Assembly (NCBI GenBank): GCA_963575645.1
Contig: OY754467.1
Location: 3,038,001-3,102,000, forward strand
Source of the DNA: Xanthostigma xanthostigma
Taxonomy: Eukaryota > Arthropoda > Insecta > Raphidioptera > Raphidiidae
DNA length: 64,000 bases
Direction of reading: 5' to 3'
A program made the translations under genes and the position numbers. Below the pieces are notes generated by a model. It saw only the letters and a program-made list of their open reading frames with translations. It was not told the origin of the DNA and ran no database searches. Below, piece after piece: positions 51,976-62,980 of the stretch; the stretch's first letter is position 1, and the number at the start of each line of letters is the position of its first letter.

Positions 51976-53472
51976 ATATTTACGAAAGCTCGTGAAAACT
52001 GTGAACAATTTGAATGCTTGTTGGAAAATTATTTCATCATGAACTGTTTGTCGCATATGAAGTAGGTATGCAGTTTGCTTTGTTTTATTCTTTTATTTTA
52101 AACACACAAACAGTGAATGTGTACTTCACACCTAATTAAATTAAAATAATGTGACTTGATGGTGGTCTTTCCGTTACTGTATATCCTCTTCAGTTATACC
52201 CCTTATTTTAATCAAAAATATTATTAATTGCGTTTTGTAAGCGCATTTAGAATTACACCTATAAGAAAAGTGACAAGCTTTACAAATTTTATGTTTTTGT
52301 TTTCAAATAAAATATTTACTAATGTGCAAATATGTGCAGAATGAATTATTATTCTAGAAATCTAGATGAAATTTATGTACACGTGCTTCATACTGGGTGT
52401 AAAATATCATTAACATCTGCAGAGTTTACTAGCTTAACACTTAATGAACACCGTGTTTGTTTGTTACGGGTAACCTCAGAAACTACTCAACCGATTTAAC
52501 AAAATCTTTCACTGTTTAAAAGCCTACTTCTTTCTGAGTAACACAAGCTATATACTATTACGCTAAAACAAAATGGCAGATGAGCAAAATGAGTCGGAGA
52601 TCATGTTATCTGTATGCTGGTTAAACTAGTAGAGATAAAGTGACATATGAGATACAGTAGAACTCTTGTAACCTGAATTCAATATTTTCATCTTCTCCTT
52701 CATCCCCACCTCGTGGCAGTCATAGACCAATCAGAAAAGCCGTTTATTAATTTGAGGTTAGACGCTGTCAAACGTATTTTTTCATTGGTTGAGAGACCAC
52801 ATTTTGCGTGAAAAGTAGTGATTAAGGAGGTTGATGCGTTATACAGTCCCAATCAAAAGTAAGTCGAATTCTAAATGGGAACTTTTCCATAATAAATTTT
52901 TACAAAAGGTTATAAGTCGATGATGCCAATAAATTATTGTCATAAAGGCATAAATAAATTTTTTTTTAATATTAATTAATTATTTCAGTATTTTACTTAA
53001 TGGACTAACTTCTGAATTTTTTGTACAAAGTTAGGTTAGAAAAAATAAATTCATGTAAATATCTGTATTTTACATATTTTTTGCAGTAAATAATTAAAAA
53101 AAGAAATTAGAAGTAATAAAAATTAAAATTAAATCATTAAAAAGTTGAAAATTCAGTTAAAATTTTTAAAATTGTCAAGAATAAAAGTCCATAATCGAAA
53201 AGTGCTAAGGTTTAATAATTTTTTTATATTAAGTCTCCTAATTAAATTGGAAAAAATATTAAAATATGCGTAAGACATCGATGCTTTACATAGTTAGTTT
53301 TCAGAACTGCTGACATTATTTGGTTATTTACAAAAAATTAAAATGTACCATTTGTATGCTAGGTTGACATGTTTTCCGTAAGACTACATGTAAAAGTTTT
53401 TTTTAATTTTCAACTTTATAAATCTTCTAATGATTTTGGATTTTTGTCATAAAAAAATCTATTAAATAAACT

Positions 53473-53688
53473 TTATTTCAGATTTTTTTCATTATCTTCG
53501 TAAAACGCCCCAACCTCCTTAAAATCTTGAAAATACGCGAACAAAATCAGTTCGAAATACGTAAGTCCTTCACAAAAAAGCCCGGTCTGTAGCAGGTTCA
53601 AATTTTCGGTTACATTTTGTACATTAAAACAATTTGTTTGTTTTTGAATGGCGATGACAAATTCATTTACACGTTGCTCTGTTAACAT
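53473..53688 (-). CDS. Small hypothetical frame
   Basis: 71 codons on the minus strand from ATG at 53688 (MLTEQRVNEFVIAIQKQTNC) to TAA; an AATAAA overlaps the stop. Composition is protein-like, with a mixed hydrophobic pattern (GLTYFELILFAYF), and the surroundings are repetitive. Not recognised. It may be a real small gene, a last exon, or a transposon scrap. Confidence 0.3.
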   Translation of the reverse strand: MLTEQRVNEFVIAIQKQTNCFNVQNVTENLNLLQTGLFCEGLTYFELILFAYFQDFKEVGAFYEDNEKNLK

Positions 53689-53954
53689 CTTTGATCACAA
53701 AAACACATAAAAATACGAAAGAGCTCTAATATTTCAAGAGATTGTTAAAAATTCTCTATCCGCGAAGACCACACACATTTGTGGAAATATTTAAATGCCG
53801 ACAACGCAATGCTAATGTCCATTCATCTGCTTATAATAAGCAGAGTTGAGCAAACTTTTTTAGCCGCGATCCTTAAAATCATACACAACCAGTGACCCTC
53901 AACGAAAAAAAAGTATGCTTCTTACCATTTGTTAACAATTTTATTATTTCACTA

Positions 53955-54562
53955 CTATTGTGACCTGTGGGAATTATTCGCACTAAATAAGTATAATAAT
54001 TATCACTTTACAAAATTATTTTTTAAATATGATTGCAGGTATTCAATTCGTTTCTAATTTTGCACACTGCTTATAACGTTCTTCTTTTTGTTGTATTACA
54101 ATATGAAGCTCAGATGACAGATCGAAGAAATATTTTACTAAAATTGTCATATAGAGGCGCAAGTAACAAAAGCGTTGAGCTAAGCCGTCAGATGGCATCA
54201 CGCAGCATTGCTGTGACGTTGCTCAGCGTTGCTCAGCGTTGCTCGCTGTTTCAAAATTAAAGCCGTCAGATGGCACTATGCAGTATTGTGTCTGATGTAA
54301 TACAATATGAAGGTCAGATGACAGATCGAAGTGTTGACGTCGTTTCAAAATTAAAGCCGTCAGATGGCAGACGTTGTTCAGCGTTGCTGTATTTTAATTA
54401 ATTTACAAAAACAAAAGCAATAATAAATTTTTTAGTTGTCGATGTCAGTAGAGCAAGCACTTATCTGTAAAATGATATATAATAATTTATGTGGAGAAAT
54501 TGTGAGATTTTCTCTAAAAAGGGAGGCAAACATTTTTAACCTTAGCGTATTAATATATATGA
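53955..54562 (-). mobile_element. Family C non-autonomous Helitron, copy C4 (full length)
   Basis: Minus strand: TCATATATATTAATACGCTA at 54562 (plus-strand A/T context) to the CTAG-equivalent end at 53955 (here CAATAG, decayed), with the 3' hairpin GTGCGAATAATTCCCAC. The 92-codon type frame is present with a small GTTGCTCAGC duplication. Confidence 0.87.
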
Positions 54563-54754
54563 TTATTATACATTAGATTACAATTTGTATCACCGGTTCA
54601 CATTAGAAACTTTTATAATTTGAACTAATTTTTTATTCAGCCTGCGTTGCATTTTATGTGGAACGATTTTCCATAGCTACCATATCAACACAAATCTTAA
54701 ATGAAATTCACTGTATAATGTGCTGTGGTGGTATCTTTGTTATTTAACATTTTT

Positions 54755-55006
54755 TGACGTGATAACGTCTTCTAAATTGATGAAACACCGTCTGCATGCA
54801 CGAAAAAGTGTAACGTTCCGAAAAGTGTCACGTTCCGCCTGACCCTGTGCGTGCAAGCGAGAGCGCAGTATAAGCGATAGAGAGTCGGTAAAAATATAGT
54901 TTGACAGCTACTAAAATTTAGGTTATGTATTACTGAATATGATATTCGAGCGGAATACGTTAACACGTAAAACTATCGTCCGTAAACCGACTTTACAGAC
55001 AACCAA
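54755..55006 (-). mobile_element. Family A element, copy A8 (short form)
   Basis: TGACGTGATAACGTCTTCTA to ACAACCAA, 252 bases, minus orientation. Its end is separated from A9 by only four T. Confidence 0.87.
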
Positions 55007-55010
55007 TTTT

Positions 55011-55601
55011 TGACGTGATAACGTCTTATAAATTGATGAATCACCAATCTTATAAATTGATAAAACACCGGCTGCATGCACGAAAAAGTGTAACGTTCCT
55101 AACGTTCGTAACGCGTAACGTTCCGCCTGACCCTGTGCGTGCTTTTCTCGAAAACGGCCCTAACGATTTGGATGAAATTTACTGAAAAGGGATTTTGGGG
55201 GGCAAAAAATCGTTTTAGCTAGGTCTCATCTCTCGAAAAAATCGTTTTCTTACAAATTTTATCATTATAAAAATCAATTTTGTGACGTATGAAAATACTT
55301 AAATATTGTAAGTAGGTTTTGGAATTTTATATAAACAGTGAATCAATTGTTTTATAAATAGTATGACAGTTAATCTTTGAGACTTAAATAAATACGAAAG
55401 AAAGAAAGTTAATAAAAAACATTATTTTTATAGGTGGTGAGTAATTTAATAAATAAAATTAACCTAAATTTGAAGCGAAAAACGCAATATCATAGATTCG
55501 AATTATTATAATTATTGTATGTAGAATTTAGGTTATGTGGTATTACGGAATACGTTATCACGTAAAACTATCGTCCGTAAACCGACTTTACAGACAACCA
55601 A
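55011..55601 (-). mobile_element. Family A element, copy A9 (long form)
   Basis: TGACGTGATAACGTCTTATA to ACAACCAA, 591 bases, minus orientation; long middle as in A6 and A7. Confidence 0.88.
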
Positions 55602-56242
55602 TTTTTTGTGAATTATTTTACCCTATCGTTAGGTATATACAAAAATAAAAAATAAACCGGGGCATAAACGGACCTATTAAACAATAATGATTATTTTAAC
55701 ATATGTTAAAAACAAAATAATATTAAATTTCTCAGGAGCTATAAAACATAATATGATATAATAACTGTGACAAAATGTAAACAGTCAACCGCTGTGGTCT
55801 GGGCAATAAAACTGAAACACAGAATATTTGAAAAACCGCTTTCGCTCGTTAAATTTGCTACTGAATAAACATTTTGTTCTCTCTAAAATGTTTTCGAACA
55901 CATCACAGAAGATCAGAGAGGCTCTGCTATTGGATATAAGATCTGTGTTTGTCTGCGCGTCTGTCAGCCATTGAACAGTTATGGTTCAACTTGAATTATG
56001 ACTATTTACTTGTGGTTTTATGGTGTTGTTTTTAAAGTAAAATATTTGTGATGTATTGATGTACGAAAACCAACAGGATACAGCGTAATGGCTTAATCCG
56101 TGTCTTTTAAGTTTGACTGCGTATAGCCTTGAGGAGAGAACTCTCAAAATTAGATTGTAGTCTGTTTTTTAACCGACGAAAAACAAAAACGGAGGAGGTT
56201 CTCAAGTTGACGCGTATATTTTTTATTTTTATTTTTTTTTTT

Positions 56243-56735
56243 TGACGTGATAACGTTTTATAAATTGATGAATCACCAATCTTATAAATTGATGAAACAC
56301 CGGCTGCATGCACGAAAAAGTGTAACGTTCCTAACGTTCCGCCTGACCCTGTGCGTGCTTTTCTCGAAAACGGCCCTAACGATTTGGATGAAATTTACTG
56401 AAAAGGGATTTTGGGGGGCAAAAAATCGTTTTAGCTAGGTCTCATCTCTCGAAAAAATCGTTTTCATACAAATTTTATCAATATAAAAATCAATTTTTTG
56501 ACGTATGAAAATACTTAAATATTGTAAGTAGGTTTTGGAATTTTATATAAACAATGAAACAATTGGTTTCAAAATATTATGACAGCTAATCTTTGAGACT
56601 TAAAATAAATACGAAAGAAAAAAAGTTAAAAAAAAACAATTATTAGGTATTATAGGTGGTGAGTAATTTTAATAAATAAAATTAACCTAAATTTGAAGCG
56701 AAAAATGCAATATTATAGATTCGAATTATTATATG
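56243..56735 (-). mobile_element. Family A element, copy A10 (one end missing)
   Basis: Starts TGACGTGATAACGTTTTATA in a T run and follows the long form as far as ATTATAGATTCGAATTATTA; the TTGGTTGTC end is absent. Confidence 0.82.
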
Positions 56736-56766
56736 TAGAAGATAGGAGAAATAGAACATAAATTAT

Positions 56767-56958
56767 TGACGTGATAACGTCTTATAAATTGATGAATCAC
56801 GTCAATATAAAAAGATGAAACACCGGCTGCATGCACGAAAAAGTGTAACGTTCCTAACGTTCCGCCTGTCCCTGTGCGTGATTATTAAATATGATATTCG
56901 AGCGGAATACGTTATCACGTAAAACTATCGTCCGTAGACCGACTTTACAGACAACCAA
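56767..56958 (-). mobile_element. Family A element, copy A11 (internally deleted)
   Basis: 192 bases with both ends but a shortened middle: after CTGTCCCTGTGCGTG it jumps to ATTATTAAATATGATATTCG. Confidence 0.83.
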
Positions 56959-57043
56959 TTTTTTATGTATGACCACGCATAACTTTTTACAGAGTAGTTC
57001 GATTTTGATAATTATTTTTTTTATTTGAAAGGGTGTACCCCGA

Positions 57044-57470
57044 AGTAACTGAAAAGCAAAAAATAATAAATCTTTTTATTATTTAGTTCTATCTAAGTAG
57101 TTGAACGTATGTGACAGTCTAGTATATCTAAGTAATTTTGAGTCGGCGTCAAACAATCAATGAACAAAGATCACTAAAAGAAATAACCAAATCAAATTAA
57201 CAATGCTAGGTGAAATCTCCAGAGATAAACATTAACATTCCAAACATGCGCTCTCCACACGACCACTCGTAACGACGTGTGCCCTCAGTGTGTGCCCGTT
57301 CGGGTTACTCTGTCGCTGACATTAACTTCGTGAACGCTCGGAGATTTCCGGCGAAGGATTGTTGCCGACTCAAAATTACTTAGATATGCTAGACTGTCAC
57401 ATACGTTCAACTACTTAGATAGAACTTAGTTAAATAAAAAGATTTATTATTCTTTGCTTTTCAGTTTTTT
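57044..57470. mobile_element. Element with about 100-base inverted ends
   Basis: CTGAAAAGCAAAAAATAATA at the left and TTTGCTTTTCAG at the right begin inverted arms that run to GAGTCGGC at 57145 and GCCGACTC at 57365. The centre is about 220 bases and GC-richer. No open frame. Confidence 0.72.
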
Positions 57471-57479
57471 CGGCGGTTT

Positions 57480-57960
57480 AATTTTTTTGTTAAAAAGTTT
57501 TTTTATATTCTACTAACTGCTCCCCGCGGCTCCGCACGCGATTGTGATGAAACACGGTAGAGCGACAAAAGTAGTGGAGCTATCGGCTATATATATTACT
57601 AGCGGTTTTGCCCGGGTGCAAAAGAACAAATGAGGAGGAGGGACATGAGTACACACTTTCATCTTAGTTTACCGAAGATGAATGTTGTGTCCAAATTTCA
57701 TGATGATCGGACTTACCGTTCAAAAGAATTTGTCGGACGGACAAATTTTGAGTTATATTTTTAAAACATTTTTCATTGATGCTCCGCTCCTATTGGTCGT
57801 ATCGTGATATTATATAGCCTATAGTCTTCCTCGATAAATGGACTGTCCAACAAAAAAATTTTTTTTCAATTCGAACCAGTAGTTCCTGAGATTAGCGCGT
57901 TCAACTAACCAACCAAACAAACAAACTCTTCAGCTTTATATACATATAGTATAGATATAT
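57480..57960 (+). repeat. Common dispersed repeat, lepidopteran-like
   Basis: Contains CTCCCCGCGGCTCCGCACGC, ATGATGATCGG-like text and GATGCTCCGCTCCTATTGGT to AACAAACAAACTCTTCAGCT. The right part matches the split repeat at 49805-50570 in reverse. Confidence 0.55.
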
Positions 57961-58089
57961 TATAGAGAACAAATTAAAAAATGCCTAAGCAAACAAAAAA
58001 GTATGATCTAATTGCTAGACAAATATTTTTAAAGCGCGCGTTGAGACCCAACCATCCGCAAAGGCCCGCGCGACAGGCAACCTTTGTGA

Positions 58090-58155
58090 TATTAAGTCGA
58101 TTGGATGGGGAAGCGGTGAGTCGAAGTTTCGGGTTCAAGTCCCGACAGTGACATT
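58090..58155 (+). pseudogene. tRNA 3'-half-like relic
   Basis: TTTCGGGTTCAAGTCCCGAC has a good B box and T-arm; the 5' half of a tRNA is not recognisable. Confidence 0.35.
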
Positions 58156-58862
58156 GTTGGAAAGTAAATTTTTCTTATATAGTATTGTAACTGTAACAAT
58201 GTGAAATCTAAATATTGACATCAATTTTTTTTCAATGCAAATGTATTTTGACGAGCTACAGTTTTTAATAGCCTAAATTACTCCTTATAATATTAGCTAT
58301 CTGCAGTGAAAGTCCCGTCAAAATCGATCCAGTCGTTTAGGAACAAACAGATAGACAGACAGACTAAAAATCATTGTTGACTTTTCGCGAGAAGTTTAAA
58401 TTATGATTTTTTATGAGCATATCTCGCGACTGATAACCGAGTCCCACTAACTTTTATTTTTACCATGGATTTTTGTACTGAATCTTAAACAAAAAAAAAA
58501 CCTTTATATAAATTAAAAAACCAAAAAATCCACTAAAAAGAAGAAAATAATGCCAATTTACTTACAAAAACTTTTTACACACATCTACATTTTTTAAATT
58601 GGCCCCGATCTGAAAATTTTGTTATTTTCCCCCTCTTAGCTTTTTTTGAAGGAGGTCGATTTTTTTAATTTCTGTTTTTTTTTTATTTTTTAGGGTTTTC
58701 GAAATACGTAGTTTGCACGTTATTAAATATAAACCGATTTTAGCTTTCTGTTCAAAACGGATCACTTAGTATTTTGATATTTGATTACGAACCATAAAAC
58801 TAGAAATATAAAAAAAAATACTGAACCGATTTAAGTAAAATTTATGAGGAATCACCTTTACA

Positions 58863-59136
58863 TCATATATATTAATACGCTAAGGTTAAGATGTTTGCCT
58901 CCCTTTTTAAAAAAAAAAACCACACAATTTCTCCACATAAATTATATATCATTTTACAGATAATTGCTTGCTCCACTGACATCGACAACTAAAAAATTTA
59001 TTATTGCTTTTGTTTTTGTAAATTAATTAAAATACAGCAACGCTGAACAACGTCTGCCATCTGACGGCTTTAATTTTGAAACAACGTCAACACTTCGATC
59101 TGTCATCTGACCTTCATATTGTAATACAACAGACAC
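58863..59136 (+). mobile_element. Family C Helitron, copy C5, cut by a gypsy element
   Basis: TCATATATATTAATACGCTA to ACAACAGACAC, then the sequence switches abruptly to the LTR at 59137. In C1 the same point continues AATACTGCAT. The 3' half should lie beyond the retrotransposons, right of the window. Confidence 0.87.
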
Positions 59137-59285
59137 TGTGGGGACTAATGTATTGCCACATATATTTTTATTTATTTATTCAAAAAAACTTTAAACGTAC
59201 ACAAGAAAATTTTTATAACAATTATCATTGTTTTTCGTAACTAACTAAATTTTAAAACTTAAAATCCAGCTTGCGGTTCCCCACA
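59137..59285 (-). repeat. 3' LTR of gypsy element 1
   Basis: On the minus strand it starts TGTGGGGA directly after a purine-rich tract (GGAGGGGGGTGG) and ends TCCCCACA at 59137: 8-base inverted ends, TG...CA. 149 bases, short for an LTR. It contains AATAAA. The pol frame stop lies inside it. The 5' LTR is outside the window. Confidence 0.75.
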
Positions 59286-61470
59286 CCACCCCCCTCCTAG
59301 TGAAGGAGAAGTGGCAGAGATCTCGTGGATTTGGTTTTTAGAGAGATCGATGTTGACTTTCTTCTTCTTCTTAGCCGGATACGTCCGTAGAGATGAAGAA
59401 AACGTCGTCTGATAAGGTTGAAAACTTGATGAATGAGATAGATCTCGTTTTTGAGGTATAGTAGGTTGACTCGCAGTCTCTGACTGCTGAGTAGTACTTG
59501 GAATTTTATCAGAGTTTAACTGTTGAGACTGATTAGTTTGTTGTAAGGCACTTGGTTGATCTGGAGGTTTAACTGGATCACTGAAGACATCGTCAGTTGC
59601 TAGATGTGCTGGTTTGAGACGTTCAACGTTGACAACTGTTTCTTTGCCGTTTAAATTTATGACAAAAGTGCGGTCATCCTCCAATCTTTTAACAACTTCA
59701 TGAGGACCTGAGTAGGGTTGTTCCAAAGGTCGTTTGACACCATCTACTCTGAGAAAAACATGTGAGCACGTGTACAAATCTTTGTAACAGAAGGTTTTCT
59801 GTTTACAATGATGAGCAGCAGGAACTGGCTTGACATTTCTCATGTGAACTCGGAAGCCTTCTAAGAAAAATTTAGGATCTTCAGGTGGATCTTCATGAGT
59901 GAAGAATTCTCCTGGGATTCTAAGCGTTGAACCATATAAAAATTCGGCTGGAGAGGCCTTTAATTCTTCTTTATAGCATGTTCGTAGGCCTAAGAGGACT
60001 GTAGGCAGTACTTTAATCCAATGAGGATTCTGATGACACATGATGGCTGCTTTCATTGTACGGTGCCATCGTTCTATCAAACCGTTTGCAGATGGATGAT
60101 AAGCAGTGGTACGAATGCGTTTGCCACCAACTAGGTTTAGTAACGAAGTGTATAAAGCGCTTTCAAATTGAGAACCTTGATCTGTGGTCACTATTTTGGG
60201 ACATCCAAATCGAGCGATCCAGTGAGAAAAGAATGCATTTGCTACTGTGTCAGCTGTAATGTCTCTAACAGGTATGGCTTCAGGCCATCTGGTGAATCTG
60301 TCCACCATGGTGAGACAATACTTGAGTCCGTCAACTTCTGGAAGTGGTCCAACTAGGTCGATATGAACATGGTCGAATCGTTGGTCTGGATTTTTAAAAG
60401 TACCTGGTTGTGTGTGTACATGACGACCAATCTTTGATTTCTGACATGGAACACAATTGCGTGCCCAATACGTGATGTCCTTATTCATCGATGGCCAGAC
60501 ATACCTCTGTGATATTACCACATTAGTATTTCGACTACTGGGATGAGACAGGTTGTGAAATGTATCGTAGACTTGACGACGAAACTGCTCAGGAACGTAC
60601 GGTCTAATATCGTTTGTAGATACGTCACAGTATATGACCTGATGATCCTTACCATATGTAAGTTTCTGAAGCTTGAGAGATGACTTATCGTCAGCTAGAA
60701 GTTCTTGAAGTTCTTGATCTGTAGCTTGAGCTTGAGCCAACTGGTTAAAATCTATTGTTGTAGGAAATCGTAGAGCATCTATACGTGACAAAGCGTCTGC
60801 TACACTGTTAGATGATCCATTGATATACTGGATGTTTGTTGAGAACTGGCTGATAAAGCTTAACTGTCTAAGCTGAACTGGTGTTGTTGATTTGTCATTT
60901 TTGCGTCGAAAAGCGTGTACTAACGGCTTGTGATCTGTTCTGATGACAAAATCTCGTGCTTCCAGCCAAGGTCGAAAGTATTTAATAGCTTCATAGATAG
61001 CTGTCAGTTCTCTATCATATGTACTGTACTTCTGTTGAGCTGGTGATAACTTACGTGAGAAAAATCCTAAAGGTTGCCAGAAATCATTAACTGATTGTTC
61101 AAGAACTGCACCAACTGCTGAACTAGAGGCGTCTGTAGTTAATCGTAGATCTGCTGAATGAACTGGATGAGCCAACAGAGTGGCTTGAGCAAGCTGATGT
61201 CTCATTTGATCAAACGCACTTGATGTTATCAAGGTCCACGGAACTGGACGTTTATCATTCTTCTTAGAATCTTTGAGCATGTCGTTCAGTGGTGCTTGAG
61301 TTGCAGCTGCATTCTTGATATGTCGTCTATAAAAATTAATTGCGCCTATGAAGCGACGTAATTCTGCAATAGTTTCTGGCTTTTTAAAGTTGACCAGTGC
61401 ATTAACTCTATCAGGAAGAGGTACTACACCATCAGGAGTAATGCGATAACCAAGAAAATCAATTTGATCT
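59259..61470 (-). pseudogene. Ty3/gypsy retrotransposon 1, pol fragment (RT end, RNase H, integrase)
   Basis: One open frame, minus strand, cut at 61470 by another element. In order: the end of the reverse transcriptase (connection with FLGYRITPDG), RNase H (TTDASSSAVGAVL, TYDREL, RTDHKPL, VADALSR), integrase zinc finger (H-H-C-C), the catalytic triad (HIDLVGP, TTDQGSQF, GLIERWH) and a GPY-like module. Visible domains are intact, but the 5' half of the element is displaced to the right of the window by the insertion. The style of the integrase resembles the CsRn1-like group; that is a tentative placement. Confidence 0.9.
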
Positions 61471-61641
61471 TGTAATATCCTTAAGATATTATAGAAAATA
61501 ATATACCAGAAGTTTTTATCTTAGTTATTTATTTAACGTTCAAATTAGGAATGAATTTATTACAAATGGTATTTAAAATTAAAACTATTCTGTTACATAA
61601 TATAAGTGAACTGAAACATTACATAAATTGGCTCCAGTACA
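61471..61641 (-). repeat. 3' LTR of gypsy element 2
   Basis: Minus strand: starts TGTACTGGAGCC after the purine tract AAGAAGCGGGG (61642-61652) and ends ATATTACA at 61471. Both ends TGTA/TACA are inverted. 171 bases with AATAAA inside. At 61470 the sequence continues inside the pol frame of element 1. Confidence 0.75.
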
Positions 61642-61714
61642 CCCCGCTTCTTAAATCAAAGTACAAAATATGTAAATTCACATAAACACATCAACTTATT
61701 TCACACATTTTTTT

Positions 61715-62980
61715 TTAAGTATAAACTAGTCGTTCCGGTTGTTTTAAGTGTTCCCGAGGTCTAAGGTTTAAATTATTCTGATCAGTATTTTCAGCCTTAG
61801 ATCTGGTTACACTTTCACAATTATTAGGATTTATAATATTATTATCAGAAATTGTATTCGGATCAGCATCTAAATTTTGATCTACTTGTTCAATGGGAAG
61901 TGGATCAAATTTAAGTAATTGATTTACGTGTCGTTTCCAATATAATTTCAACACTGGGATAAAAACTATATAGGTACGTGAACCAATAACTTTATCAATT
62001 ATTCCTTTAGTCCAAATCGGTTTAGAAAATCTATAATCGCGTGCCAATACTTTTTCCCCCCTTTTAAATTTTATTTTTCTTTTACCGGAATAATTTTCAA
62101 TTTGTTTCTGTTGTTTATGATTAACATTAATTTCAGCAATTTTTTTATATTCAGAACCGTTTAACTGTTGGCTGTGAGGATTAATTAAATCAAATCTAGT
62201 GCGTAACGAGCGATTAAACATTAACTTTGCTGGCGACACACCAGTTGTACAATGTGGAGTATTGCGGTAATCCATTAAAAAATTATTAAGAATAAAATTT
62301 AAATGTTTATCATTACTTTTATATAGTGAAACTTTTAAAGCTTGCTTAACCGTGCGCACTGCGTTTTCTGCAGCTCCATTTGTTGCAGCATGAAAAGGTG
62401 CACCGGTTTGATGCGTTATGCCATTTCCTTTTAAAAACAACTGAAAATCATTAGAAGTAAATTGTCGACCATTATCAGTAACTAAATATTGAGGTAATCC
62501 AAAGCGCGCAAAAATCGACCTAAAAATATTTATTGTCATATCTGACGTTATGCTGGTCATCGGAAAAACCTCAAGCCATTTACTGTGGGCATCTAAAATA
62601 ATTAAAAAATATTTATTTTTAAATGGACCTAGGAAATCTGCGTGGATTCGAACCCATGGCTGATTTGGCCAAGTCCAAACTTTCAATTCTGCTTTTTGAG
62701 GTGAGCTTTTAAATGGTATACAGGATTCACATGACGTAACTAAATTTTCAATATCGCGATTCATGTTAGGCCACCAAATATACGATCGTGCTTTACTCTT
62801 CATTTTTACCATACCCATGTGCGAAGTATGTAATTCTGCTAAAATCCTTTCACGCAATGAAAATGGAATGATAACTCTATATCCGAAAAATATGCAATCA
62901 TTTTCAATTGATAATTCTAATTTTCTATTAAAATAAGGTTTTAAATCAGGTTCAATGTTTTTTTTGTTTCCAATTGTCAT
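61715..62980 (-). pseudogene. Gypsy element 2, integrase frame
   Basis: 421 codons: the integrase zinc finger (H...H, CESC), catalytic residues (HADFLGP, VTDNGRQF, AAENAVR), then a C-terminal module (KFKRGEKVLARD). It overlaps the upstream frame by 29 bases in another frame. The change lies at a run of eight A (minus strand) near 62955, so the pol polyprotein is interrupted here by a single-base slip, or it is a sequence error. Confidence 0.88.

Larger units (their letters stand above)
51067..53954. other. Repeat-derived and unassigned sequence
   Basis: Apart from family D copy 2 (51600-51975) and a small frame at 53473-53688, nothing was recognised. Several short stretches resemble conserved repeat text but could not be delimited. 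Confidence 0.4.
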
